Part shown: positions 9,850 through 22,911 of the stretch, piece by piece
Position numbering within the stretch: position 1 is the first letter of the stretch
How the letters are laid out: every line of letters starts with the position of its first letter
Origin: Fagopyrum homotropicum
Taxonomy: Eukaryota; Streptophyta; Magnoliopsida; Caryophyllales; Polygonaceae
Direction of reading: 5' to 3'
Assembly: GCA_033239125.1 (NCBI GenBank)
Contig: BSWB01000001.1
Span: forward strand, 61,857,416-61,921,415
Length of the DNA stretch: 64,000 nt
Program-made: the position numbers and the translations under genes
The notes under the pieces: model-generated
The model's database searches: none
What the model was told of the DNA's origin: nothing
What the model saw: only the letters and a program-made list of their open reading frames with translations

Positions 9850-10741
9850 TTTATAAATTTAAGACTTTGCACGCTAACTTTCGAGCGAACACAATACGAT
9901 CACGAATATGGCTCATTCCTCTTTCATTGGTAATGTTGTCCTCCACATCTTATCTATCATCTTGGTTTCTCATTGGGGGTTCCTCTTCATCTTCTGATAA
10001 GTCATCATACCTTGAACATAAGCATATAACTTTGCGTATGGGAAATCAAGCATGATGGATGTCAACTTGTGTGCAGTCCGATTAACATGGCATGACATCT
10101 AACAATTTCCATTTCTTCTTCAGGATTCAAAACAACATTCAATATAACTTCTTAGAGAAGAGTATGCCCCATTGAACGCTTACTTTTTGTGGTTTGGTGG
10201 CTCGTTATCAAACTGATTCAAGTGATACCGGATCTTTGAATATGGAACTAGAAAGTCCGGCCTTACTACATAACGCTTGTCACAAAGATACTTGTCGGGA
10301 GGTGGATGTGGGAAGTGTAGGGTTGGGGTACAAATAGCATTATCGAGAACCTTTGTGTCATGAGTGGATCCTTCACATCCAGGCAACATAAACGTGAACA
10401 AAAAATGCAATCCCGAATAACAACGATATACCATTTAGTGAAAAAACATAACATGTTTATAAAACATCTATTTCAAATGAATTTCGTGTACCTTAAAGTA
10501 ATCCTTATATCTCGGATCTACAACAATATGTGATGGTGTCCTAGGAAAATTTGGATTCCAGGGTTGGATAATATCACTTGTAAGTCAACGGCCTCCGTGT
10601 GCACAACCGGTAATGGAATTTAATATACCATGGAATGTTCGATGTATGGTATCGGTCAACTTTTAGAAAGTGCTCATCAACAACACAAAATGAGTTTCCT
10701 TGTGCAAGAGTGTACAAGAACAACCCCATTCTTAATATATC
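9850..10741 (-). pseudogene. PIF/Harbinger (HARBI1-like) DDE nuclease pseudogene
   Basis: The minus strand reads, in order, a helix-like N-terminal block (about 10741-10630), a PWNPNFPRTPSHIV block followed by a donor-like AAGGTAC, and, from 10434 down, LPGCEGSTHDTKVLD. That last block is the second catalytic-Asp motif, usually GWEGSAHDSRVL. It is followed by a KYLCDKRYVVRPDFLVPYS-type block, equivalent to the Y-x-GDAGY-x-RPGFL-x-PY segment, then a stop. A SSLRSYIE block keeps the third-acid position. The exon with the first catalytic Asp (usually IDGTH) is missing. The gene is therefore dead. The frame crosses 10408/10409, showing that joint is ancestral. Confidence 0.8.
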
Positions 10742-13202
10742 ACAGCCAACCCCACCTCTCTGTTCTCATGGATCTGCATCCGCCGCCTTGAGAGGCCTTA
10801 GTTTCCGACAAGAACTATCAGTGTAGCAAACATCAAATTCAGATCCTAGTTCAGATTCGTTTACCAACTCAAAGGAGGAAGAAGTTGTTTTTTTTTGAAA
10901 ATTTTAGAGATGTAGCTTAATCTGAGGAGGTCAATTATGGAACCGTTTTCGATCTCTTCTCCTTCTCTTCTGTGCAATCGGGAGTCACCGCCGCCAACCC
11001 TAGCTACCACCTTTTGTCGGCCCCTGTTTCGCCCAGGAACAATCTCCGTCTCGCACCTCCGACATCAACTCTTCATCACTAGGAACCGGACTGGAGGTCT
11101 CCGCTGCAGCACCGCCGGGTAGACAAGCCTGTCGACGCCGGGAAGTCAGAGCCGTCTCCGTCTGCTACGCTACTTCGCCTTGCCTCTGAAGAGCCGCCGG
11201 CCTGCATCGTCTTCTTCTGCGTCCTTTGGGATAAAAACAAAACCCTTCTTATTAGTGAAATCGGCCCCCCTCATTTTGGATATAATTACAACTTGTACCT
11301 TGTATTTTGTATTACAAATTTGACCCACTCTTCTAGAATTTGCAGATTATGCCTCCACTGATTTGTATAACAATAAAATTGGCCCAGAATTTTAATTGAT
11401 GAGGATCACCCATATTTCTAAAATGGTATAATTTGCTCGGAAAAAAGTTAACGGTTTTGGTTATCCTTGGCTTTGAGAACGAGTTTTATCATTGGGTTTA
11501 TGATGTTGTTTAGATTTCCCGGAAAATATAATTATGGATTCTAAATTCGGTTTATGATTCAACTTGTAATTTCAGGTTTACGACCAAGTGGCTTGATTTC
11601 ATATTTTTGCCCCGGAAGGGTTTAACAATTTTTATCGTCGGCTTTTATAAACAGGTTTTCATTAGATTTATTTATATTATATATTCCGTTCAAGTTTAAC
11701 GTATGAGCTAAACTTGCTTAGTTTTGATATTAGGTTTGGAAGCGTCCCGATAAAGGCCTAACGCGTCCAGGTTGACATCCGTTGAACGACTTCCGTCTTT
11801 TGGAGTCGCGTGAGTATCCTTTCCCTCGTTCTAGTTATGTTTAGTAGTATCATGCTAGGTTGTATCTAGCATAACTTAGAGTGAATGCCAAGTAGTGGCT
11901 TTGGACCTTAGGTGAGTGTTTGAGGATAGTGAAATGTTTTAAGGGTTGAGGTGTTGATGTATCTTGTTAGGTTGTTTATGGCTTTAAGTTATATGTTTGA
12001 TCTTGTGAGCGTTCTGAGGCTCGAGGTTAGGGTTGTATGATATTGTGGGATTTATGAGCTTAGGAATGACTTATCCTAGCCTGGTTTTGTTACCGTTGAG
12101 TTGTTTGGACTAGTTATATTTATTCTAGTATGTGTTATGGGTTATGATCTTGCGAGATCATAGGGTGTAGAAGTCTAAGGACTTCTAGCTTGTGTTGAGT
12201 AGGATGTGAGCATGAGGGATTCTAGGATGCGGTCCTAGAATGAGAGTCAAATGATCTTGCGTAGATTATTTGTGTAGAAGTCTAAGACTTATTGAGTTGA
12301 GCGAGTTGTTGATATAGATATGCTGTTGTGAGCAGGTTGCAAGATTCTTCCCAAGGGAAGCAAGAGTGTTGCGTGAGTTAGCGTTTGACACGAGGTAAGT
12401 CTCCGGACATACTTAGCTCGTATTCCTTTTCCTAGGATTGATGTGTGTTTGGTGGTGTGTGTTTATTTTTTATTGTTTATAACAATTAAACCGGAAATAG
12501 GACCACCGACCTTTATATTATTTGGCCCAAGTGTATGATAACGGGCGGTGACATCACTGCCTAGCTCTTACGTAGAGATAGGAGGATCTGGGCGACTAGA
12601 CCATGTGGTTAGACGGTCGGATGCATCCGTACCGTTCCATGCGGTAAGTGGGGACCGAGGAGAGTTTCGGGAGATTCTCGTGTCACAAAAGAAGTTGAAT
12701 TAGAACTGGATATGACTTAATAATAAAAAGATAATAAACCGGACTTGTGTGATTTGGTGTATATTGTGTGTTGTGTTGATTTACTTGTGTTTGTGCCTTT
12801 CACCTTAATTCTAATGCTTCGAAAATTAGCTAACGGTTTTATACTGATTGTTGTAGATTGCCTTGCACGTTAGGAATGCGGCCGAGAGATCCGGAAGAGT
12901 GGGCAGCCGGGGTTCCGTACATTTTAGGAGGGGTTTTGGGTGGAGTCATGTTGGAGTATTGTATGTTTTGTATTTTTTATGCCGTGTGTATGGCGTTTGG
13001 TCTTTGGAGTTGTATCTCGGCTGAAGTCTTTTGTTGCTTTCCTTCGAGTTTCTTATCATTTGCATTAAATGGAATTTCGGTTTTTCCTTTATCTGTGCCA
13101 TGTTGGAAAGGTCCGTTGAAATTGTTGTCAAACTAAGGGTCGGGATCCATTGTGAGGTCCCAACCCGTGGCATCTCGAGTCCTGCGGATTCGGGGTGTTA
13201 CA
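10742..13202 (+). mobile_element. 5'-truncated LTR (family I), copy 2
   Basis: This is the 10,408-bp-shifted copy of 334-2794, with one base difference noticed (11627). It differs from the element's own 3' LTR (19398-22737) at many more positions, a few percent by eye. That makes the retrotransposon insertion much older than the tandem duplication. The primer site follows at 13207. Confidence 0.85.
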
Positions 13203-16200
13203 AAAGTGGTATAAGAGCCCTAGGTTGACAACAATGGCACTCACAATCTTAAAAGGCCGAATAGAGGGAAACGGAACCCTCAAGGATTCCGAGTTTAAAA
13301 TGAATTTCGTTTTCAAAATCCTGAGCATAGTCAGTTGGGGTAGAATGTACGGACCACCACTCCTTCCCGGATCTCGATAGCGTAGTTATTGGATTTTTAG
13401 TATATATATAGATATGTGTATATATGTAGATATGTATCGTGGACCTAGGATGTTTTTGGATTATTATTATATGTTGATTATAGTTATGCATGATGGACTT
13501 GTTATGTTGTTATGGTGGCATGACCTTTATATTGATATGAGTTGTACATGTGGCATGATAGTATTATATTAGTGATTGGAACTCGTTTTATGAGAATTGT
13601 TTCCTTGGATGTGTTATGCCGATAGCATGTGGACGTATGACTTATATAGTTATATACGTATACTAGGATATATAGTGACATATGGATGCGAGACCTTATA
13701 GTCGAGATGATAGAAAGCTATCATCGCACCTTGGATGACGCCGTTTGGCTTAGGATAGTTTACATATGAGGATGAGTATGCTCAAGTACCGAGTTTGGCA
13801 TAACGTGCTGACGAACACCTTGGTGGTTTCTCGGACTCCTTTAAGAGGACGTCGTAGCGGAGGATTAGAGATGACGTAGACGAAGGACAAACAAGTGGAA
13901 GAGAACCTCGAGTGAGTTTAAGCAAAACTGAGAAGGAAGTCATACGAGTAAGGAAGCGACATGAAGACATGAGAGTGGTTGCAAAGAAGCAATGATTGAA
14001 TCACAACGAAACCGACTAGTGATGGTGAACTTATGATTCTTCAAGACGATGCATGAATAACTAAAGACCCGAAGCGGGAAGGAAAGGAGTGCATACTAGC
14101 AACGGTAGAAGTGGTATTTCCTTGAGACGTGAAGTTTTTCCTAGATGCTCCTAAGTATGGGAGTCAGAGTGTGAAGTGTGGTCAAACTAATACGAAGAAT
14201 CATGAGATGCGTAAGGTAAGCTTGCAGAAGAACTAGAAAGTGAAGTGACGGTTTTTGCGAGAACTTAAGCGGGAGACTTCTTCAGAAATACGAGAGTTAC
14301 GAGGAGGACTACATGGTGAAAGGTCATATAGTAGAATTACCTGGTGGAGTCAATCATTTTCCGTCATTTTGACGAGACTGAGCAACGCTAAGGAGGAGGA
14401 AGTGTGTGTAGATGATGATCTTTAGAAGATGAAAGATGAAACAAGGAGTTTGGATTGAAAGACTCAAGTTACCAACCAAGAGAAGAGAGAGTGGTTACTA
14501 ACGATAGAGGTGTGGGGAAGATGCAATTACAAGATATTATGAAGAACGGTTAAGCCTATGAAGTTGGGTCATATGACACGAAAGACTTGGAGAGGCATAG
14601 TTATCTTACAGAAGCGGAAGGAAGAGGGGAGCTTAATAGGAGCTATCGGAGTTGGAAGTAGAGTAAAATGAGCTAGTGAAGTTTAAGACAAAGTACCCCG
14701 AGAGGGTATCCTTCAGGAGTGTGGTAACATGGAAGTGTGGTAGGAGGGTAAGTCATTGATCTTGGAAAGGGTCATCAATGAGTTAATTGGTGACCACCGA
14801 GGGTGCACAGGTGCGGGTTGTATATTGGTGACTGTAGGAGGGAAGAAAAATCTAGGATGTGAGATCATGAAGAAGGGTAACAAGAACTTGGAACATTCGT
14901 GATGTCTGAATATCAGTAATAAGGAGGTGTATTAACGGAAACATAAGCATCTTAATCAAGTAGCATTTTATCGATTCTAGCAAGTGATGGTAACGTACCT
15001 CGTGGGGAAGGATTGTAACGATATGGTGCGACCTTCTTAGCTCATGTGATTGCCATATGGAGGAAACGGATCAGGATAAAGGGAACTAGAAGGACGAAGA
15101 GGAAGGTAAGTCTTCTAGAGTGTTGAGCGTAAAGGGAGAATATATAAGGGAGGTATGATATGTTTGTTCTAAGGTTTTGGATGCCATGTTTTCACGAGCC
15201 AAGATAAGTCAAGGTTTTTGTGACTCGTGTGGCAAAGCCATAGTGGCTATGACGTGAAACGAGGAATTTGGATTGGGGCAACGCGGCAAGCTTAAGATTA
15301 TGATGTTAGTGCTCAGTGGAGTCATGAGTGGATCCTCCAGAGTTTTAGGGAATTCTGCCTAAAGGCATACTATCACAGTTGTGAAGTTGCTCATAGAATA
15401 TCAAGAAGTGTATAAGGTGACCAACACGAGTAAGAGAAAACTAAGGTTTCGATGTTTGAAGTCGATATGAGACGTACAAGAAGTACATGAAAGATTGAGG
15501 TTAGAGCCTCTATGGTCAGTTTGACGTTGCATAGGGAAATGAAGTGTAAGGTTCTATACCTACTTGAAGAAAGGATGTCTAGGGTGAAAGCTTATGTAGA
15601 ATACGAGGAGTTCATCCCACATGTTGGGATATCAGAGGAAGCGAAGAAGATGATGTCAATTGTTTTGAAGCACGGTTAAGCCCTGTAGTTTGGACCCTTA
15701 TGGTTGCACATAAGTGAGGAAGCTTAGAAGATTTTTTACAATTATGTCATCAAAGAAGAAAAATGGGATTAAGTTGAGGGAATACTTAAATAAGGACACC
15801 AGTAAAGATACGTGAGTGGAAGAAGCATTTGAACGACCCGCCGCAAGGACTTGTTGGTAAAGGTTCATTAGAACCAATGCACTGCCATATAAAACACCAG
15901 ACGTGATCTCGAACTCTTGATTTGAAGTTCATATGAGAAGATATTTTAAACTCTTGATTTAAAGTTGTCATGGAGAACACTAGTTGCAAAAAGAGAGACG
16001 GTTATCTCCGTTTGTACATCGATTACAATGAGTCGAACAAGATAACGGTGAAGGACAAGAATCCCTTACAACGAATGGATGATCTACTCGATCATTTGTA
16101 AGGGTCGGTAGTTCTTCTAAGATTAATTAAGATTTGATTGTCACCGTTGGAGAATTAGAGACTCGGATATTGCAATTACGGCATTCCGAACCAACCAGGG

Positions 16201-19200
16201 TCACTACGAGTTCTAGTTACTCCATATGGGCTTACTGATGCCGGAGGAGATATTTTGGGTCTACTCTTGAAAAAGAGAGAAGATGTTTGACAAGTTGTCA
16301 CGGGATGGCATGTAACATCCTGAATTTTTATTCTGGATGGTTAGCGAGTTACTGACATTCCCGTAGGCGCGGCTCAGTCCTTTCGCAGGCACGAGGTGTT
16401 GAGTGACGGGTTTTATCCCAGAAACTTCATTCGACCCTTTGGTTTCCGCTTTTCCCTTTCCAACCCCTCGGTCTCGTGAGTGAGGAGACATATGGGACAG
16501 CTGACCCTTGGGTCTCCCCACCCCTTTTTGCAGCTCACTTTTCACTCCCTCTCTCTTCACTCTCCTCTTTCACGTTAGTTCTCTCCTTCACCCTCCATCT
16601 TGTGCTCTTTCCTCTTCTTTCTCCTTAAAAGCTCTTGGCTAGTGATTTACAACATTGGAGAGCTTTGGTTCAGTTTTGGTCAGCTTCCTTCCTCCCCTAT
16701 TCTCCTTTCTTGTTGATTTTCTTTTCCCTTCTTCTCTTCTCCTCCATGGCTATGGAGGAAGCTTGTGAAGAGAGACCTTATTGAATCCTTTGCATGTGCT
16801 TGTTCTTAGCTCGATTAGGTCATGGAGAGGTGTCTAAGATCAATGGTTAGTGTTTGGAGAAGGCCCAACCAGAGAAGGAAGCCATAGAAGCTCAAGTGCA
16901 CAATCGAAGATCGACGAAATCGCTATTTCTGGAGTTCTACCGCGGGGGCGGCATCTGGCGCCGCGGGGCGTAACCTATCCAGCCCCAGGGGCGGTGATTA
17001 GCGCCGCGGGGCGGTGATTAGCGCCGTGGGGTGGTGATCAGCGCTGCGGGGGCGGCATCAGGATTTCCAGGCACCGCGGGGGCCGTGACCTTCAGCACGC
17101 GGTCGCGCCTTTTATTTCTACGGCTGCGTTCCTTCAACAGTAGGCTCTTCTTCTCCCTTCTTCTTTGTTCTTTCCTTAGTTGTGAGGTTGTTCCATGTTA
17201 GTAGAATGCCTAGGGTGGACCTAGGATAGTTGTGAATGCCATCTAGTGGTTGTGGACCTTAGGAGACCTTAGAGTCTCGGTTGTTGCTTAAGATGACTCG
17301 AGTGTGATGATCATGTTATACCTCATAGATTAGTTGTGTTCTAGCTTGGTAATGAGTTATCCTTGTAGGAGAGTGGGCTGTTGTAGTGCCTTTATATATG
17401 CTTGATGAGTTATGGTCCCTTGGAGCCTAGGAACGTTCCCTAGCTTATGAGTTGTAGGACCTTGTGTTCATTTGCTAGATTGCGAAGTCTAAGGACTTAT
17501 AGCCTTTGAGAGTGTTGTTGACGTGTTCCTCGTTTTGATCAGGCCTTAGTTGTATTCCTACGGGAAGTTGAGATCGGTTTTGGTTAGCTTTGAGAGAAGG
17601 TAAGTCTACAGACTTAGCCGCTTTTACGCATTATTTGGATACTTTGTGGTGGTGTGTGTTTATCGCTTTTGAGCATGAAACCGGATTAGGATTACTTGAC
17701 TAGACATATTGTTTGGCCCATTGTTATTATTATTATCGGGCGGTGACATCACTGCCCAGCTCCCGAGGGAGACTGGGAGGATCTTTACGACCAGGCCATA
17801 CATGGTATACGAGCGGCTTCTTCATCACTCCCTCAAGGTATATGGGTTGAGCGTCGCATCATTCCTATTGGTTACACGGGGACAAAGGCGAGAGTTATAA
17901 GACTCTCGTGTCACACTTTAAGCAAATGGAATTAGAAATGGAATAACCTAAAAAGAGAACAAGAACCGGATGCGTATGTATATGAGTATGATGTGTGTTA
18001 TGTGTGCTTCTGTGTGTGTGTGCCCTTGCTATCTTTATAATGCCTAGAATATGAGCTAACGGTTTTATACCGATTGCTGTAGTTGATGTGCAGGTTAGGC
18101 ATGGCCGAATGATCCGGAGGAGTGGGCAGCCGGGGTTCCATACATCATAGGTCGAGTTTGGGGGTTTGAGTCCATGTATTATTATTGTATATTATGTATT
18201 GTTGGCGTTATTGTATAGACGACTGATGTCTTTCCTTTCTTGTTGTATTTGAGAATCATATCATTACATTAAACTTGTTTTCGGTTTGGCCTTTATTTGT
18301 GCCTTGTTGGAAAGGTCCGGTGAAATTGTTGTCAGGCTAATGGTCGGGACCCATTGTGAGGTCTCGCCCGTAGCATTCCGATATCCTGCGGATTCGGGGT
18401 GTTACATGGCAAACCCCAAAAGATGTGAAAGAAGTTACAAGTTTTCTTAGATGTGCCGAGCTTTACCAGATCTGTGAAGGGAGGAGTTGTATAACGCCAA
18501 TTATGGTAACCTACTACGGATAAAGATAAAGTATTGAATGGGACGAAGATTTGATAATAGAATTTTGAGAGTTAAAGAGGAGATTTATTGGTACAACTGT
18601 TTGATTTGCTTTGAGGAATGATGGGTTTGAAGTGTACAAGTGATTTTCCAAGATAAGGTTTTGATTGGGTATTGAGGAGTGATGTAAAAGTAATAGCATA
18701 CTAGTATCATTAGTATAAGCGATGAGAAGTAAGGTACTTCCTTCATTACTTGGAACTTGAAACAAGAATTGAGGAAACATAACATCAAAGTTTGGTTTAG
18801 CGGGGCCAATTAAGAAGTTTGACCTTCTGTGTTAGAGGAAATAAAGGAGAAACATAATGGAAACATTGCATTGAGAAAGACCCGAGAATAAAGTTGAGTT
18901 TCCGATATCGGACCTTTTTGAGATCTTAGCGCAAGTTGGAAAGTGGTTTACAAGTTGGCGTGGCCACCGAGAGTAGAGAGTGTTCACCCGGTGTTTCATA
19001 TGTATCAAATCGAGAGAGTACATACATGAATCGAGATATGTTGTCAATCATGATGATCTAGTGGTAGACGAGGGACCGATGAGGCTAACTGGAAGACAGA
19101 GGATAGTACATTTGGATGAGTTTTACGTTGAGCTAGTAACATCAATAGGAACGACGGGTTACACTTAGTTTTTTCCCTAGTTGAGTTACGTGCTTGTGTG

Positions 19201-19397
19201 ATGTTATGTGTAGCTGTGTTGTGTGTGGGGATGTGTTATATGACCTGATATATCTTGTGGTGGTAGTTGAGTAGATTGTGTGTATAGATTGGAAGGTTTC
19301 AACCTTCTTAGTTTGAGAGTTCATACCTCAGCCTTAGGGATCAAGAAGTTCAACGCATAGCAAGTTTTGAGACGAAACTTGTTTTAGGGAGATCTGT
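13203..19397 (+). mobile_element. decayed Ty3/gypsy interior, copy 2
   Basis: The layout matches 2795-8931 (primer site at 13207-13229, RT fragments 15994-16310 and 18412-18798, integrase tail 18961-19168), but here it continues past the duplication joint. The extra 58 bp (19340-19397) end in TTTTAGGGAGATCTGT directly before the 3' LTR. This is a plausible but imperfect polypurine tract. No intact ORF is present. Confidence 0.8.
16306..18411 (+). mobile_element. solo LTR (family II) with TGGCA duplications, copy 2
   Basis: The LTR is 16311-18406, with TGGCA at 16306-16310 and 18407-18411. It is identical in structure to 5898-8003 and differs at three positions noticed (16353, 16364, 17960). 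Because both copies hold the same solo LTR with the same target site, insertion and LTR-LTR recombination came before the tandem duplication. Confidence 0.95.
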
Positions 19398-22300
19398 TGT
19401 AACGGCCCATTTTATTAGGCGCGTTTTCAACATTTATTTTCTCGTATATTTATTGCTATTTTAATGGCCTAAATATATTTACTGAGTATTTTTACATCGT
19501 AATTTGAATTTTACGAGTCTTGATATATATATATAGAGTATAGATCCTATGAGAAAATTCGTAATTATTATTAGTTTGTTACGAAGGTGCCATATCGTTT
19601 AATGTATTATTCGTAGTTATTGTTGGTTGAGTGAATTATTCATAGTTATTGTTGGATTCCTAATTATTATTATTCGTAGTTATTATTAATTATGATATCT
19701 ACTCTAAATCTCAACCCTTAATACTCACCATCCAACGGTGTACGATTGTTCTCATATATACACGTTAGGGGTGTTCTCATGGGCACCACACCCTCTATAT
19801 ATATATATATATCATCCATATTTACATCATTGTATTATTACCAAGAATATTTTACGGAAGAAATGTATATATCGTAAAAATTATTTTTACGAGTATATAT
19901 TTTTGTTTATATTTTTAGTATATTATTTTGCGGAAAATTTTGGAAAAGTTTTCGATTTGAAAATCCCGTTCCATTTGTTTAATTCGGGTTTATTTAATTC
20001 CCGACTCGTACTTTCTTTCTTTTTCCTCTATGCCAAGGACAAGCAACCTCCACCCCCGACCCCTCGACCACTACAACAACACAGTGACTCCACCTCTGAC
20101 CCTTCCCTCGCTTCATCTGCTCAACATATCTCCATCTTCTCTCACAACTCCCACACATCCCTCCTTTGTACTTTCAACCTAGCTCTCCTCCTCAGCCTCC
20201 CACTAACTCTCCATCTTTCCCATTCTTCTTCTACTACCGTCTTCTATCTTCGCACCTTAACCGGAGCCTCTCGTCGAGCCACAGCCAGCCCCACCTCTCA
20301 GTTCTCATGGATTTGCATCCGCCGCCTTGAGAGGCCTCAGTTTCCGACAAGAACTATCACTGTAGCACCCATCAAATTCAGATCCTGGTTCAGATTCGTT
20401 TACCAATTCAAAGGAGGAAAAAATTGTTTTTTTTGAAAATTTTAGAGATGCAACTTAATCTGAGGAGGTCGATTATGAAACCGTTATCGATCTCTTCTCC
20501 TTCTCATCTGTGCAATCGGGAGTCACCGCCGCCAGCCCTAGCTGCTACCTTCTTTCGGCCCCTGTTTCGCCTAGGAACAATATCCGTCTCGCACCTCCGA
20601 TAACAGCTCTCCTTCCCTAGGAACCGGACTGGAGGTCTCCGCCGCTGCACCGCCGGGAAGACAAGCCTGTCGACACCGGGAAGTCTACGCCGTCTCTGTC
20701 TGCTGCATTGCTTCGCCTTGCCTCTGAAGATCCGCCGACCTGCATCGTCTTCCCCTGCGTCCTTTGGGTTAAAAACAAAAACCCTTCTTATTAATGAAAT
20801 CGGGCCCCCTCATTTTGGATATAATTACAACCCTGTATTTTGTATTACAGATTTGACCCACTCTTCTGGAATTTGCAGATGATACCCCCATTTATTTATA
20901 TAATTACAGAATTGGCCCAGAATTTTAATTGTTGAGGATGACCCATATTTCTAAAATGGTATAATTTGCCCGGAAAATAGTTGAACGGTTTTGGTTATCC
21001 TTGGATTTGAGAACGAGTTTTATCATTGGGTTTATGATGTTATTTAGATTGCCCGGAAAATATAATTACGGATTCTAAATTCGGTTTATGATTCAAGTTG
21101 TAATTTCGGGTTTACGACCAAGTGGTTTGATTTCATATTTTTGCCCCGGAAGGGTTTAACGAGTTTTAACGTCAACTTTTGAAAACGGGTTTTCATTAGA
21201 TTTATTTATATTATATATTTCGTTCAAGTTTAGCGTATGAGCTAAACTTGCTTAGTTTTGGTATTAGGTTTGGAAGCGTCCCGATAAAGGCCTAACGTGT
21301 CCAGGTTGACATCCGTTGAATGCCTTCCATCTTTTGGAGTCACGTGAGTATCCTTTCCCTCGTTCTAGTTTTGTTTAGTAGTATTATGCTAGGTTGTATC
21401 TAGGATAACTTAGAGTGAATGCCAAGTAGTGACTTTGGACCTTAGGTGAGTGTTTGAGGATTGTGAAATGTTTCAAGGGTTGAGGTGTTGATGTATCTTG
21501 TTAGGTTGTTTATGGCTTTAAGTTATATGTTTGATCTTGTAAGCGTTCTGAGGCTCGAGGTTAGGGTTGTATGATCTTGTGGGATTTATGAGCTTAGGAT
21601 TGACTTATCCTAGCCTGGTGTTGTTACCGTTGAGTTGTTTGAACTAGTCATATTTATCCTAGTATGTGTTATGGGTTATGATCTTGCGAGATCATAGGGT
21701 CTAGAAGTCTAAGGACTTCTAGCTTGTGTTGAGTGGGATGTGAGCATGAGGGATTCTAGGATGCGGTCCTAGAATGAGAGTCAAATGATCTTGCGTAGAT
21801 TATTTGTGTAGAAGTCTAAGACTTCTTGAGTTGAGCGAGTTGTTGATATAGATATGCTGTTGTGAGCAGGTTGCAAGATTCTTTCCAAGGGAATTGAGAG
21901 TGTTGCGTGAGTTAGCGTTTGGCACGAGGTAAGTCTCCGGACATACTTAGCTCGTATTCCTTGTCCTAGCATTGATGTGTGTTTGGTGGTGTGTGTTTAT
22001 TCTTTGTTGTTTATAACAATTAAACCGGAAATAGGACCACCGACCTTTATATTATTTGGCCCAAGTGTATGATAACGGGCGGTGACATCACTGCCTAGCT
22101 CTTACGTAGAGATAGGAGGATCTGGGCGACTAGACCGTGTGGTTAGACGGTCGGATGCATCCGTACCGTTCCATGCGGTAAGTGGGGACCGAGGAGAGTT
22201 TCGGGAGATTCTCGTGTCACAAAAGAAGTTGACTTAGAACTGGATATGACTTAATAATAAAAAGATAATAAACCGGACTTGTGTGATTTGGTGTATATAT

Positions 22301-22737
22301 TGTGTTGTGTTGATTTACTTGTGTTTGTGCCTTTCACCTTGATTCTAATGCTTCGAATATTAGCTAAAGGTTTTATACTGATTGTTGTAGATTGCCTTGC
22401 AGGTTAGAAATGCGGCCGAGAGATCCGGAAGAGTGGGCAACCGGGGTTCCGTACATTTTAGGAGTGGTTTTGGGTGGAGTCGTGTTGGAGTATTGTATGT
22501 TTTGTATTTTTGTATGCCGCGTGTATGGCGTTTGGTCTTTGGAGTTGTATCTCGGTTGAAGTCTTTTGTTGCTTTCCTTCGGGTTTATTATCATTTGCAT
22601 TAAAAGGAATTTCGGTTTTGCCTTTATTTGTGCAATGTTGGAAAGGTCCAGTGAAATTGTTATCAAGCTAAGGTTCGGGACCCATTGTGAGGTCCCAACT
22701 CATGGAATCCCGAGTCCCGCGGATTTGGGGTGTTACA
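19398..22737 (+). mobile_element. full-length 3' LTR (family I), 3340 bp
   Basis: The LTR runs from TGTAACGGCCC to GGGGTGTTACA. Its last 2.46 kb align with the truncated 5' LTRs, and its first 880 bp are unique here. It includes a TA-rich microsatellite (19796-19812). The candidate intron runs from GT 21929 to AG 22402 and keeps an intact TTGCAG acceptor. The hairpin lies at 22094-22116. Flanking five bases (TCTGT and TCAAG) do not match, as expected for one end of an element whose other end is deleted. ORFs inside, including the 232-residue one at 19738-20436, show no domain and are judged spurious. Confidence 0.88.
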
Positions 22738-22905
22738 TCAAGGAATCTAAGGTTGAGAATTCTACTCAAACCGGATCACTACCTAGGGGTCAAACCTCTC
22801 CTTACCGGGTAAGTATCAGAAAAGCAAGTACTAGGTAACAATCCTAGCACACTCAATCCATAAAACCCATTGATTGATAAATAGAATATCATAACACATT
22901 TATAG
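22738..22905. repeat. short Tat-like leader fragment
   Basis: ACCGGGTAAGT-type and related phrases resemble 34380-34620. It has no coding potential and lies between the family I LTR and the minus-strand protease remnant. Confidence 0.35.
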
Positions 22906-22911
22906 AAGCAT

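Larger units (their letters stand above)
1..19339. repeat. 10.4-kb head-to-tail tandem duplication
   Basis: Positions 1-8931 recur at 10409-19339 with a constant offset of 10,408 and no indels noticed. I found seven single-base differences by eye: 1219/11627, 4439/14847, 4812/15220, 5532/15940, 5945/16353, 5956/16364 and 7552/17960. Several of these are C-to-T or G-to-A. The unit is the 8931-bp shared block plus 8932-10408. The Harbinger reading frame runs through 10408/10409, so that joint is ancestral. The new joint is therefore 8931/8932, where copy 1 leaves the element that copy 2 continues into its 3' LTR. The unit is cut by the window start. An assembly artefact cannot be excluded from sequence alone. 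Confidence 0.93.

Noticed and set aside
19738..20436. 232-residue plus-strand ORF
   Set aside because: It lies wholly in the 3' LTR of family I, is AT-rich then Ser/Pro-rich, and shows no domain. The homologous stretch of the 5' LTR does not keep it.
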